A DNA stretch of 64,000 bases, from NCBI RefSeq assembly GCF_025947305.1, contig NZ_CP110009.1, positions 2,397,501 to 2,461,500 of the forward strand, in the 5' to 3' direction. The position numbers and the translations under genes were made by a program. This DNA comes from Flavobacterium sp. N3904. Its GTDB lineage: Bacteria; Bacteroidota; Bacteroidia; Flavobacteriales; Flavobacteriaceae. How positions within the stretch are numbered: position 1 is the first letter of the stretch; each line of letters starts with the position of its first letter. The notes below the pieces were generated by a model. The model worked only from the letters and a program-made list of their open reading frames with translations. It had not been told where the DNA came from and did not search any database. This document shows, piece after piece, positions 42,045 through 50,291 of this stretch.

Positions 42045-43547
42045 TTACATTTCAAACAACAGGGTCATCGAAACATTATTTTTGTATGTATTAATGTGTG
42101 CACTCTCTGTAAATCCTTGCGAGAAAAATTGTTGTTGTGAGGTGCTGTGCGCGTAAACATAAGCAAAATCAAGTTTTATAGAACCAAAATTATAACCCAA
42201 GCCACCTGATAAACTATTCAAATCTCCTATTGTAGATGAGTTATTATAAGGGCTACCTTCATAGCGATACCCTCCTCGCAAACTGAAATTTTGAATTTTA
42301 TATTCAGCACCCACTTTTATTTCGTTTGTTGCACCCAATGAATTGTACATATCATTATTTAAACCTCTATAATACGGATCATTTTCTGGACCAAATTGAG
42401 TGCAGCTATAATCTTTGTATTTGTAATCCAGACTTAGCAAGCCCGTTTTTCCGAAAACATAAGCAATACTTCCTGTAAAACTTCCTGGAGTACGTAAATC
42501 ATAAGGGGCATAATAATTAATAACCAAAGGATCTACTACGTCTGGGGGTAGTGTATCTATAGAATTACTACTAATACTGGCTAATCTTTGGGATAATTCG
42601 TCCTGAAGATTAAACCATGTTGGGGATTGATACCCAACTCCCAAACGAATTGCATTGGTGACTTTTACAATTGTTCCTACCTGAAATGAGAATCCAACTC
42701 CATACGTATGCAGGTCATTGCTGAAATTTAAACTCTTAACTTTGTAATTCAAATCCAACGGGTTGTTATTTGACTCATAAAAGTTGGTAGATTGTACATA
42801 ATCAGTAAAATGCGAATTCAAATTGATTCCAAAATAGATTTTGTCTTTGTACTGTAATGCGGTATTGAAGATTAATTTACCATTATAACCACTGGCATAA
42901 GCACTACTTTCTTGGTAATATTTTCCTCCAGGGCGCACATTTGAAGTGTACAAAGCATTATTTGGAGAATCTATTAATGGATTTATTACATACCCTTGGT
43001 AGCCCAAAAAGGCTTGTTGTGCTCCATTGTCTAAATCGGCATAACGAGAATTTTCTAATAAACTTAAAGGAACACCATTAGCATAATTCAAAAAATACTC
43101 AGCAACAGATTTTGTTGGACTGGTCCCCGCAGAGAATAAGGAGTTGTCAAAATTATTGATGTTTTCATAATTGACTGCCATACTCAGTTTCTTCCAATCG
43201 CTATTTGGGTTTTGGTTCTTGAAAACAAATACACCTCCAGCCTGATTGATATCGAATGAATTATCGCTGGCAGAAGTTATAGTCCCAAAGTAATTGGAAT
43301 TGTTTTTGGTATTGTAATTGCCCATAGTAAAGGCAAATTGATTGTTTACAAAAACCGCAGAACCTGCCGGGTTTACATTCATGGAAGATAAATCTCCCCC
43401 AAGAGCTCCAAAAGCACCACTCATGGCGGTAAAACGAGCTGTTCCATTCAATTGATTTTGCGCATAACGCATGGCGTCAGTAATTTCTTGAGAGTGAACT
43501 ACACTAAATGATAGTCCGACTACGAGTAACAATAGTTTTGTTTTCAT
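42045..43547 (-). CDS. OmpP1/FadL/TodX-family outer-membrane transporter
   Basis: I start at ATG 43547 (MKTKLLLLVVGLSF, 500 residues), which gives a normal signal peptide ending at VHSQ; the frame extends to 43580. The mature N-terminus contains the family's SGAFGALGGDLSSMNVNPAG motif, the plug that threads into the FadL barrel. The rest alternates beta strands with a C-terminal strand MTLLFEM. FadL-type proteins let hydrophobic compounds such as long-chain fatty acids cross the outer membrane. It is 42 bp downstream of the Gly/Tyr-rich lipoprotein gene on the same strand. The exact substrate is not readable. Confidence 0.9.
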   Translation of the reverse strand: MKTKLLLLVVGLSFSVVHSQEITDAMRYAQNQLNGTARFTAMSGAFGALGGDLSSMNVNPAGSAVFVNNQFAFTMGNYNTKNNSNYFGTITSASDNSFDINQAGGVFVFKNQNPNSDWKKLSMAVNYENINNFDNSLFSAGTSPTKSVAEYFLNYANGVPLSLLENSRYADLDNGAQQAFLGYQGYVINPLIDSPNNALYTSNVRPGGKYYQESSAYASGYNGKLIFNTALQYKDKIYFGINLNSHFTDYVQSTNFYESNNNPLDLNYKVKSLNFSNDLHTYGVGFSFQVGTIVKVTNAIRLGVGYQSPTWFNLQDELSQRLASISSNSIDTLPPDVVDPLVINYYAPYDLRTPGSFTGSIAYVFGKTGLLSLDYKYKDYSCTQFGPENDPYYRGLNNDMYNSLGATNEIKVGAEYKIQNFSLRGGYRYEGSPYNNSSTIGDLNSLSGGLGYNFGSIKLDFAYVYAHSTSQQQFFSQGFTESAHINTYKNNVSMTLLFEM

Positions 43548-43589
43548 TTGGTTGCGTTTATGGTTTATTAATTCTAGCACAAAATAATA

Positions 43590-44546
43590 CTATCTTCTAC
43601 CGCCGCCGCCTGACATTCGAGCTCCACCGCCACCGCCACCAGACATTCTTGAACTTCCTCCAGACATACTGCTGCCGCTACTTCTGTACGAGTTGCTTGG
43701 AGTATAACTGTTAGACGGAGTATAGCTTTGTCTTGTTGTGGTTGTATTTGTTCTTGTTTGATTGTAGTTACTTCTAGTTTGTCCCTGTGAATAATTTCTG
43801 GAAGAGGTGTTACTATTTCTATTGGTAAAAGTAGGAGATGTTCTGTTGTAATTAGTGTAGCTGTTTCTGCCAGTGTTAGAAATGCTGTTTCTACTGTAGT
43901 TTCCGTTTCTGCTAGCGTAATTTCTGTTATAAGGTGTAGCAGTATTATATCCCCCTCCATAAGCAGAACCTCTTCGGCTAGAGTTGTAAGAGTAAGCTGC
44001 TCCATAATGATAACCTGGGTAATAGCCTCCGCGGTAACCTGGGTAGCCCCATCCATATCCTGGATAGCCCCAACCGTAGCCTGGATAACCCCATCCATAT
44101 CCATAATATGGGTAGCCCCATCCATAACCGTATCCATAACCATAATAAGGATAACCAAACCCAAATCCAATGGACCAATAACTATCAGGATATACTGTTA
44201 CTGTAGTTTCTTGCGGTGAACTTCCCCAAGCTGCATAGCCAACAGATGGCGCTCGTATGCTATCATTTTCAGTATCGTAATTGCTGCCATAACTGTTTAC
44301 ATCCGTAAAAATGTCTCCAGATTGATCTGTGTTTTGTAATGAATTAAAATATTCTTTATATTGAATAGAAGCTGGAGTAGGCTGTGCTTCCTTTATAACA
44401 ATTTTCTCCCCATTTGTGCCATAAATACCGTCATTCTCATAATAGGAGCTGTTTTGGTAAGAACCACAAGAGGTTACAAACACACTCAATAATCCAATTA
44501 GGAAATAAAGGGAGGTTTTTTGGGTAATATTAATATTAGTTTTCAT
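43590..44546 (-). CDS. Gly/Tyr-rich repetitive lipoprotein of unknown function
   Basis: The 318-residue product has a lipobox VTSC (about Cys27). About residues 130-185 consist almost only of G, Y, W and P in repeats like GWGYPGY (at least three copies in a row), then a Ser/Asn/Arg/Thr-rich stretch (TRSNYNQTRTNTTTTRQ, SNSYTPSNSYR). It ends in a Gly/Met/Arg tail (GGGGGARMSGGGGRR). No enzyme motif is visible. I recall proteins of this kind wrongly named prolyl-tRNA synthetase in databases because they sit next to proS; this one is divergent from proS. It could be a surface matrix, adhesin-like or silk-like protein. A different-frame shadow of 198 residues runs through it and is not a gene. Confidence 0.85.
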   Translation of the reverse strand: MKTNINITQKTSLYFLIGLLSVFVTSCGSYQNSSYYENDGIYGTNGEKIVIKEAQPTPASIQYKEYFNSLQNTDQSGDIFTDVNSYGSNYDTENDSIRAPSVGYAAWGSSPQETTVTVYPDSYWSIGFGFGYPYYGYGYGYGWGYPYYGYGWGYPGYGWGYPGYGWGYPGYRGGYYPGYHYGAAYSYNSSRRGSAYGGGYNTATPYNRNYASRNGNYSRNSISNTGRNSYTNYNRTSPTFTNRNSNTSSRNYSQGQTRSNYNQTRTNTTTTRQSYTPSNSYTPSNSYRSSGSSMSGGSSRMSGGGGGGARMSGGGGRR

Positions 44547-44566
44547 ATCTGTAGATTATTTTATTG

Positions 44567-44594
44567 TTGGACAATACAAATTTAGTTAGTTTTG
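44567..44594 (+). promoter_or_regulatory. Promoter of proS
   Basis: TTG at 44567-44569, a 17 bp spacer, then TAGTTTTG at 44587-44594, an exact TAnnTTTG match. The predicted start is near 44601, giving a leader of about 55 bases. Confidence 0.75.
44577..44584 (-). promoter_or_regulatory. -7 promoter element of the Gly/Tyr-rich lipoprotein gene
   Basis: Minus strand TAAATTTG (44584-44577) matches TAnnTTTG and lies about 31 bp before the ATG at 44546. It falls inside the spacer of the proS promoter on the other strand. Confidence 0.5.
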
Positions 44595-44656
44595 CGTAAT
44601 TATTTAGTTAATAAGTTAAATTATATATTTACAAATTTTATGCCAAACTATTCAAT

Positions 44657-46135
44657 ATGAGCAAGAATCTTACAACAAGAGCAGAAGATTATTCAAAATG
44701 GTATAATGAGTTGGTTGTTAAGGCCGATTTAGCCGAAAATTCAGGAGTTAGAGGATGTATGGTAATAAAGCCGTATGGTTATGCTATATGGGAAAAAATG
44801 CAGGCTGAATTAGACAGGATGTTTAAAGAAACAGGGCACCAAAATGCTTATTTTCCTTTGTTCGTTCCAAAGAGTATGTTTGAAGCAGAAGAAAAAAATG
44901 CCGAAGGATTTGCCAAAGAGTGTGCTATTGTAACTCATTATAGATTGAAAAATGATCCTGATAAACCAGGGAAACTTATGGTTGATCCTAATGCAAAATT
45001 AGAAGAAGAACTAATTGTTCGTCCTACAAGTGAAGCAATAATTTGGTCTACCTATAAAGGTTGGGTACAATCATACAGGGATTTGCCTTTATTGATTAAT
45101 CAATGGGCTAATGTTGTACGTTGGGAAATGAGAACTCGTTTGTTTTTAAGAACTGCAGAGTTTTTATGGCAGGAAGGGCATACTGCTCATGCTACAAAAG
45201 GTGAAGCTATAGAGGAATCGGAGAAAATGATGAACGTCTATGCTGATTTTGCCGAAAATTTCATGGCAATTCCCGTTATTAAAGGATTAAAAACAGAAAC
45301 CGAACGTTTTGCAGGAGCTGAAGAAACCTATTGTATTGAAGCATTAATGCAAGATGGAAAAGCTTTGCAAGCAGGGACTTCTCATTTTTTGGGTCAAAAT
45401 TTTGCAAAAGCATTTGATGTGAAATTTGCCAATGCCGAAGGGAAACAAGAGCATGTTTGGGGAACCTCTTGGGGAGTTTCAACACGATTAATGGGTGCGT
45501 TAGTAATGACGCATTCTGACGATCAAGGATTGGTATTGCCTCCAAATTTGGCGCCCATACAAGTGGTTATTGTTCCTATATATAAAACTGATGAGCAATT
45601 GGAGGCAATTTCCAATGAAGTTGATGTTTTGATGAAAGCTTTCAAAAAATTGAACATATCGGTAAAATTTGATAATAGAACGACACAAAAACCAGGTTTT
45701 AAATTTGCCGAATGGGAATTGAAAGGTGTGCCGGTTCGAATTGCTGTAGGACCAAAAGATTTAGAAAACGGTACTTTTGAAGTAGCAAGAAGAGATACAT
45801 TGACCAAAGAAGTAGTTTCTAAAGATGGAATTACAACTTATATCAGCAATTTGTTAGAAGAAATCCAAAAAGATTTGTTCGAAAAAGCATTAAATTATAG
45901 AAATACTCATATTACCGAGGTAAATAGTTTTGATGAGTTTAAAGCGGTTCTGGATGGTGAAGGTGGCTTTGTTTCAGCACATTGGGATGGTACGGCGGTT
46001 ACAGAAGAGAAGATTAAGGAATTGACAAAAGCGACCATTAGATGCATTCCTTTAGGTAGGGAAGAACAGGCGGGAAGCTGTGTGTTTACTGGAAATTCTT
46101 CTGTTGGAAGAGTGTTGTTTGCAAAGGCATATTAA
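44657..46135 (+). CDS. proS: Prolyl-tRNA synthetase
   Basis: The 492-residue class-II synthetase is of the short, archaeal/eukaryotic-like type without the bacterial editing insertion. Motif 1 region is [17 protein letters not shown]; motif 2 region is [12 protein letters not shown] with [16 protein letters not shown]; motif 3 is in [28 protein letters not shown]. The C-terminus holds an anticodon-binding domain (about 285-400) and a zinc-domain-like tail ending LFAKAY. It charges tRNA-Pro. It is separate from the three tRNA genes that follow by a promoter at 46165. No defects were seen. Confidence 0.97.
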   Translation: MSKNLTTRAEDYSKWYNELVVKADLAENSGVRGCMVIKPYGYAIWEKMQAELDRMFKETGHQNAYFPLFVPKSMFEAEEKNAEGFAKECAIVTHYRLKNDPDKPGKLMVDPNAKLEEELIVRPTSEAIIWSTYKGWVQSYRDLPLLINQWANVVRWEMRTRLFLRTAEFLWQEGHTAHATKGEAIEESEKMMNVYADFAENFMAIPVIKGLKTETERFAGAEETYCIEALMQDGKALQAGTSHFLGQNFAKAFDVKFANAEGKQEHVWGTSWGVSTRLMGALVMTHSDDQGLVLPPNLAPIQVVIVPIYKTDEQLEAISNEVDVLMKAFKKLNISVKFDNRTTQKPGFKFAEWELKGVPVRIAVGPKDLENGTFEVARRDTLTKEVVSKDGITTYISNLLEEIQKDLFEKALNYRNTHITEVNSFDEFKAVLDGEGGFVSAHWDGTAVTEEKIKELTKATIRCIPLGREEQAGSCVFTGNSSVGRVLFAKAY

Positions 46136-46164
46136 AAAAAAAAATATTTTTTTTGTCTCTACTA

Positions 46165-46194
46165 TTGCGCTTCTCAAAAATAGTTGTATTTTTG
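46165..46194 (+). promoter_or_regulatory. Promoter of the tRNA-Glu/rpsT unit
   Basis: TTG (46165-46167), an exact 19 bp spacer and TATTTTTG (46187-46194) form the best consensus promoter in the window. The predicted start near 46201 lies about 14 bases before the first tRNA, as expected for a stable-RNA promoter. Confidence 0.85.
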
Positions 46195-46214
46195 CATCCG
46201 CATTAGAGAAGCAA

Positions 46215-46286
46215 GGCCCGTTCGTCTATCGGTTAGGACGCATGGTTTTCATCCATGTAAGAGCGGTTCGATTCCGCTACGGGCTA
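46215..46286 (+). tRNA. tRNA-Glu (UUC), copy 1
   Basis: The 72 nt cloverleaf has an acceptor ggcccgt/acgggct, an anticodon stem catgg/ccatg with a loop ttttcat and anticodon TTC, a T-arm gcggttcgattccgc and a discriminator A. The 3' CCA is not encoded. Confidence 0.96.
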
Positions 46287-46334
46287 CAAATTCTTTTTGC
46301 AGATTAAAGTTTTCCTGAACTTAGAAGGAGAGAT

Positions 46335-46406
46335 GGCCCGTTCGTCTATCGGTTAGGACGCATGGTTTTCATCCATGTAAGAGCGGTTCGATTCCGCTAC
46401 GGGCTA
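46335..46406 (+). tRNA. tRNA-Glu (UUC), copy 2
   Basis: This copy is identical in sequence to copy 1, 48 bp downstream, with a different spacer. The same anticodon TTC and no encoded CCA. Confidence 0.96.
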
Positions 46407-46447
46407 CAAATTCAGTTGTAGTAGATTGATAATAACTTAGGGGAAAT

Positions 46448-46519
46448 GGTCCGTTCGTCTAGGGGTTAGGACGCCAAGATTTCGTCTTGGTAACAGGGGT
46501 TCGATTCCCTTACGGACTA
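46448..46519 (+). tRNA. tRNA-Glu (UUC), divergent copy
   Basis: Acceptor ggtccgt/acggact, anticodon stem ccaag/cttgg, loop atttcgt with anticodon TTC and G at position 37 (A37 in the other two copies), T-arm aggggttcgattccct. It differs from copies 1 and 2 in all stems but has the same anticodon. Confidence 0.9.
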
Positions 46520-46551
46520 CAAAAAAGTATAAAAGATAAAAATATAATAAA

Positions 46552-46803
46552 ATGGCAAATCATAAATCAGCTCTAAAGAGAATTAGAAGTAACGAAAAGA
46601 GAAGAGTATTAAATAGATACCAACACAAAACTACTCGTAATGCAATCAAAGCGTTAAGAATAGCTACAGACAAAGTTGATGCAACTTCTAAATTATCAAA
46701 TGTAATTTCTATGATTGATAAATTGGCTAAGAAAAACATCATACATGATAATAAAGCTTCAAACTTGAAGTCAAAATTAACAAAACATGTTGCAAAATTG
46801 TAA
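46552..46803 (+). CDS. rpsT: 30S ribosomal protein S20
   Basis: The 83-residue basic protein starts MANHKSALKRIRSNEKRR, the S20 signature, and consists of long helices rich in Lys/Arg that bind 16S rRNA. It lies 32 bp after the third tRNA-Glu and has no promoter box of its own, so it is probably co-transcribed with the tRNAs. A terminator follows. Confidence 0.97.
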   Translation: MANHKSALKRIRSNEKRRVLNRYQHKTTRNAIKALRIATDKVDATSKLSNVISMIDKLAKKNIIHDNKASNLKSKLTKHVAKL

Positions 46804-46828
46804 TTAAATACAATTCCGTTATAAAATA

Positions 46829-46856
46829 TAAAAGCTCCTTCTAGGGGCTTTTTTTG
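46829..46856 (+). terminator. Terminator after rpsT
   Basis: The hairpin aaaagctcct / aggggcttttt (about 10 bp with one wobble pair) is followed by a T run, 26 bp after the stop. Confidence 0.88.
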
Positions 46857-47102
46857 TTGTATATATGTGCTAAAATGCTACTATAAAAGGGCTATATGTT
46901 AGTAAAGTCAAGTGTAATATTTGATAGGAATCAAGTCTAAAACTTGTTTTGTGCAGCTTGATTCATATTCGAAAACTGTCTAGAAATACTAAAAAGAAAC
47001 CATAGAATACTGTTGTAGTTATAAAGTGCGAGTAAAAAAGGGACTCTGAAAATTTGAGCTCATCAAAAAACTCAAAAGAAAACTCATATTTCAGGCTTTT
47101 AT
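46857..47102. other. Intergenic region without recognised gene
   Basis: A/T-rich sequence between the rpsT terminator and the first porin terminator. No convincing ORF, promoter box or repeat was seen. Confidence 0.6.
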
Positions 47103-47150
47103 TAAAAAAAAGCTGCCAAAATCCCTAAAGATCTTGACAGCAAAAAAAAT
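47103..47150 (-). terminator. Terminator of the first tandem porin
   Basis: The stem gctgccaa (47112-47119) with ttgacagc (47134-47141), T-rich on the minus-strand 3' side. The same element recurs after the second copy. Confidence 0.88.
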
Positions 47151-47161
47151 ATTTTTATAAC

Positions 47162-48253
47162 TTAGAATGTATAAGTAGCGGCTACCAAAGCATAAGTATT
47201 TACACCTTTGAATGCGCCGTCGTTGGCTACAAAAATATCATTTGAGGCAGAGTCAATTCTAAACTCTGGAATAATGGTCATGTTGCCTACTTTGTAATTT
47301 AAAGATAATGTATTGCCAATTACCGAAGATCCAGCTAATGCCCCCATTGAAGCAGCTGCGTCTTCTGAATCCAAATATTCTAAACGATATGCTAATAATA
47401 CATTTGAGCTGATAGAATAGGTTGGATAAAGAACCAATGAAAACCAATCTCCGTCTAAATCACCATCTATATTGTTGCTAGTATTTGCATAAGTGGCATT
47501 AAATCCTAATGCAAATTTATCTCCAAACTTTTTTGTAGCTACAAAGTCAAATTGAGTTTTGTCTTCATCCGAAGGCAAAAGATCATCATTTATATCTCTT
47601 CTTGGAGCGCCATTAGAAGCGCCTGTTGATAAATTTAAATACGCACTGCCTGTTTCTCCAACATAAGCAATTTGTCCTATGAAAGTTTTTGCGTCTGTTC
47701 CTGTTTCAAGAGCCGATTTGAAATCTGTTGGATTAGTGACACCTGCCATAAAACTCAATTTACCTGTGGTGTATTGTGCTTTTATCCCTGTGTTGTAAAA
47801 AGGACCGTAGGTAAAGGCATAAGACATACTGTAGTTTTTGTTGTCTACTGCGTCAAGTAACTCATATCCTACGTGAGTGCCAAAAGTACCTGCAACAAAT
47901 TTGAAACTATCCGAAACATCATAGGTAAATGTTAATTGTTTAATCATAAAACTGTACGGATTGTCATTATAGGTAAATTCTTTTGCTCTACTTCCAAATC
48001 CTAAATCTACAAAAACAGATGCTTTTTTCCATTTATGAGAGGCTTCAAGCGAAACCATTCCTAATTCAAATGAATTGTCAGTGTTGGTAAAACTGGTGTA
48101 ACCATTTGTTACATGTGAAAAATCATATTTATAATAACCATCTGCAGATCCTGCGAATACAGTTGCTGGTGATCCAGCCGGTTCTACTGTTTCTTGTGCA
48201 AATGAAATACTTGATGTTAATATTAATGCTAAGAGTGTTACTGCTTTTTTCAT
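47162..48253 (-). CDS. Outer-membrane beta-barrel porin (BBP2/OmpL-like), tandem copy 1
   Basis: The 363-residue product has a signal peptide (SISFAQ, cleavage about residue 20) and a barrel with repeated aromatic-flanked strands, ending in VAATYTF, a classical C-terminal Phe. The start GSADGYYKYDF and pattern LTFTYDVSDSFKFVAGTFGTHVGYELLDA fit the putative porin-2 (OmpL-like) group. The protein is nearly the same as that of the gene at 48791, differing only at residues 4, 14 and 23 within the first 25 residues (Ala, Ser, Val here against Val, Thr, Glu there). It lies on the minus strand with its own terminator. Substrate unknown; porins of this group pass small solutes. Confidence 0.9.
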   Translation of the reverse strand: MKKAVTLLALILTSSISFAQETVEPAGSPATVFAGSADGYYKYDFSHVTNGYTSFTNTDNSFELGMVSLEASHKWKKASVFVDLGFGSRAKEFTYNDNPYSFMIKQLTFTYDVSDSFKFVAGTFGTHVGYELLDAVDNKNYSMSYAFTYGPFYNTGIKAQYTTGKLSFMAGVTNPTDFKSALETGTDAKTFIGQIAYVGETGSAYLNLSTGASNGAPRRDINDDLLPSDEDKTQFDFVATKKFGDKFALGFNATYANTSNNIDGDLDGDWFSLVLYPTYSISSNVLLAYRLEYLDSEDAAASMGALAGSSVIGNTLSLNYKVGNMTIIPEFRIDSASNDIFVANDGAFKGVNTYALVAATYTF

Positions 48254-48730
48254 GTTTAATTTGTTTTAATTTTTTAATTTGATTTTTTAAACTTGTTATT
48301 ATTATTTCAAAGAGAATAAACTCATTTAGATTTTACTCTCTTATTTTTCCGGATAGTTACAAAAAACACTCCACATCATTTAAAAAAAAGAACATTTCAC
48401 TGTAAACTAAATGCTTATAAGTTTTTTGCTAAAAAATCCAATAAAAAAACCTTTTCAAAATGATAGCCTTTTATCAAAATGTACATGTTTTCTGTTGTTT
48501 TAGAATAGATTCGGTTTAGACTTTGTCAAACAATTATTAAATAAAAGTCTGGGCTACAATCTCAAAAGCTTTTCGGTTATTATTAAAAAGGAAACGAAGT
48601 TTAGTGAGTGTCAAAATTGTTAGAAACCAATGAACTAATATTTTTTAATAACAGGAAGGATTACTTGGTTTTTAAAGAGAATTTAAACTCAATGATTTCT
48701 AATGTGCAAACTGGGTTTAAATTTGGATAA
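48254..48730. other. Region between the two porin copies, not duplicated
   Basis: About 480 bp of A/T-rich sequence with no matching counterpart beyond the second copy, apart from about 18 bp next to the start codon. It must contain the promoter of the first copy, but no exact TAnnTTTG box on the minus strand was found. No gene seen. Confidence 0.55.
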
Positions 48731-48778
48731 CAAAAAAAAGCTGCCAAAACCCCTAAAGATCTTGACAGCAAAAAAAAA
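48731..48778 (-). terminator. Terminator of the second tandem porin
   Basis: Stem gctgccaa (48740-48747) with ttgacagc (48762-48769), the same as after the first copy with a few loop changes. Confidence 0.88.
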
Positions 48779-48790
48779 TATTTTTATAAT

Positions 48791-49882
48791 TTAGAATGTA
48801 TAAGTAGCAGCTACCAAAGCATAAGTATTTACGCCTTTGAATGCACCGTCGTTGGCTACAAAAATATCATTTGAGGCAGAGTCAATTCTAAACTCTGGAA
48901 TAATGGTCATGTTGCCTACTTTGTAATTTAAAGATAATGTATTGCCAATTACCGAAGATCCAGCTAATGCCCCCATTGAAGCAGCTGCGTCTTCTGAATC
49001 CAAATATTCTAAACGATATGCTAATAATACATTTGAGCTGATAGAATAGGTTGGATAAAGAACCAATGAAAACCAATCTCCGTCTAAATCACCATCTATA
49101 TTGTTGCTAGTATTTGCATAAGTGGCATTAAATCCTAATGCAAATTTATCTCCAAACTTTTTTGTAGCTACAAAGTCAAATTGAGTTTTGTCTTCATCCG
49201 AAGGCAAAAGATCATCATTTATATCTCTTCTTGGAGCGCCATTAGAAGCGCCTGTTGATAAATTTAAATACGCACTGCCTGTTTCTCCAACATAAGCAAT
49301 TTGTCCTATGAAAGTTTTTGCGTCTGTTCCTGTTTCAAGAGCCGATTTGAAATCTGTTGGATTAGTGACACCTGCCATAAAACTCAATTTACCTGTGGTG
49401 TATTGTGCTTTTATCCCTGTGTTGTAAAAAGGACCGTAGGTAAAGGCATAAGACATACTGTAGTTTTTGTTGTCTACTGCGTCAAGTAACTCATATCCTA
49501 CGTGAGTGCCAAAAGTACCTGCAACAAATTTGAAACTATCCGAAACATCATAGGTAAATGTTAATTGTTTAATCATAAAGCTGTACGGATTGTCATTGTA
49601 TGTAAATTCTTTCGCTCTACTTCCAAATCCTAAATCTACAAAAACAGATGCTTTTTTCCATTTATGAGAGGCTTCAAGCGAAACCATTCCTAATTCAAAT
49701 GAATTGTCAGTGTTGGTAAAACTGGTGTAACCATTTGTTACATGTGAAAAATCATATTTATAATAACCATCTGCAGATCCTGCGAATACAGTTGCAGGCG
49801 ATCCAGCCGGTTCTTCCGTTTCTTGTGCAAATGAAATACTTGTTGTTAATATTAATGCTAAGAGTGTTACTACTTTTTTCAT
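48791..49882 (-). CDS. Outer-membrane beta-barrel porin (BBP2/OmpL-like), tandem copy 2
   Basis: The 363-residue product is nearly identical to the porin at 47162. By eye, about 730 bp in the middle and 3' two thirds are identical in DNA, while both gene ends carry a handful of mostly silent changes, plus three amino-acid changes in the signal peptide region. The duplicated unit runs from the terminator to about 18 bp upstream of the ATG (about 1.17 kb), with a 1629 bp repeat distance. Extra dose or differential control of one porin is the simplest reason for keeping both. Confidence 0.9.
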   Translation of the reverse strand: MKKVVTLLALILTTSISFAQETEEPAGSPATVFAGSADGYYKYDFSHVTNGYTSFTNTDNSFELGMVSLEASHKWKKASVFVDLGFGSRAKEFTYNDNPYSFMIKQLTFTYDVSDSFKFVAGTFGTHVGYELLDAVDNKNYSMSYAFTYGPFYNTGIKAQYTTGKLSFMAGVTNPTDFKSALETGTDAKTFIGQIAYVGETGSAYLNLSTGASNGAPRRDINDDLLPSDEDKTQFDFVATKKFGDKFALGFNATYANTSNNIDGDLDGDWFSLVLYPTYSISSNVLLAYRLEYLDSEDAAASMGALAGSSVIGNTLSLNYKVGNMTIIPEFRIDSASNDIFVANDGAFKGVNTYALVAATYTF

Positions 49883-50171
49883 GTTTAATTTGTTTTAATT
49901 AGTAATTTGTTTGGGTATTATAAATTGATTTTGGTTATTTTTTTTAACGAAATTATTAACTTTTCTTTAACATCAAAACTTTTTTAAAACTTTCAGAAAA
50001 GAATTATTGATATCCAAAAATCATTAAAAAATAATAGGTATTCCATATTTAAAATTCGAAATATTAAAAATATCATAATGGAGATTTATTGAAAATACCC
50101 CCTTTTAATTTTTTAATATTGGTTTTTATTGCAATTAAAATATCGTAAAATGGCTTTTTTTGTTATTGTAT
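49883..50171. other. Intergenic region upstream of the second porin
   Basis: Very A/T-rich. It should contain the promoter of the second porin; no exact consensus box was found and no gene is visible. Confidence 0.55.
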
Positions 50172-50212
50172 AAAAAAACAACCCCTAAAACAATAGGGGT
50201 TGTTTTTTAAAT
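50172..50212 (-). terminator. Terminator of the glycosidase operon
   Basis: A perfect long stem aaaaaacaacccct / aggggttgtttttt with A and T tracts on both sides, about 80 bp beyond the GH92 stop. Confidence 0.92.
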
Positions 50213-50291
50213 TGAAAAAAAATATGGTTGGTTATTAGATTTAGTCCTATGCTTTTTTAGAGTAATATGGTATTTGTATTTAAATTGGTTT

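Noticed and set aside
43574..44170. 198-residue open frame on the minus strand within the Gly/Tyr-rich lipoprotein gene
   Set aside because: It is a shifted-frame shadow of repetitive DNA; composition (long Thr/Ile/Glu runs) is an artefact of the GWGYPGY repeats and there is no start context or family signal.
47103..49900. Tandem porin copies as a composite transposon or phase-variable inversion
   Set aside because: Copies are in the same orientation, with no transposase, no inverted repeats at the borders and no recombinase nearby.
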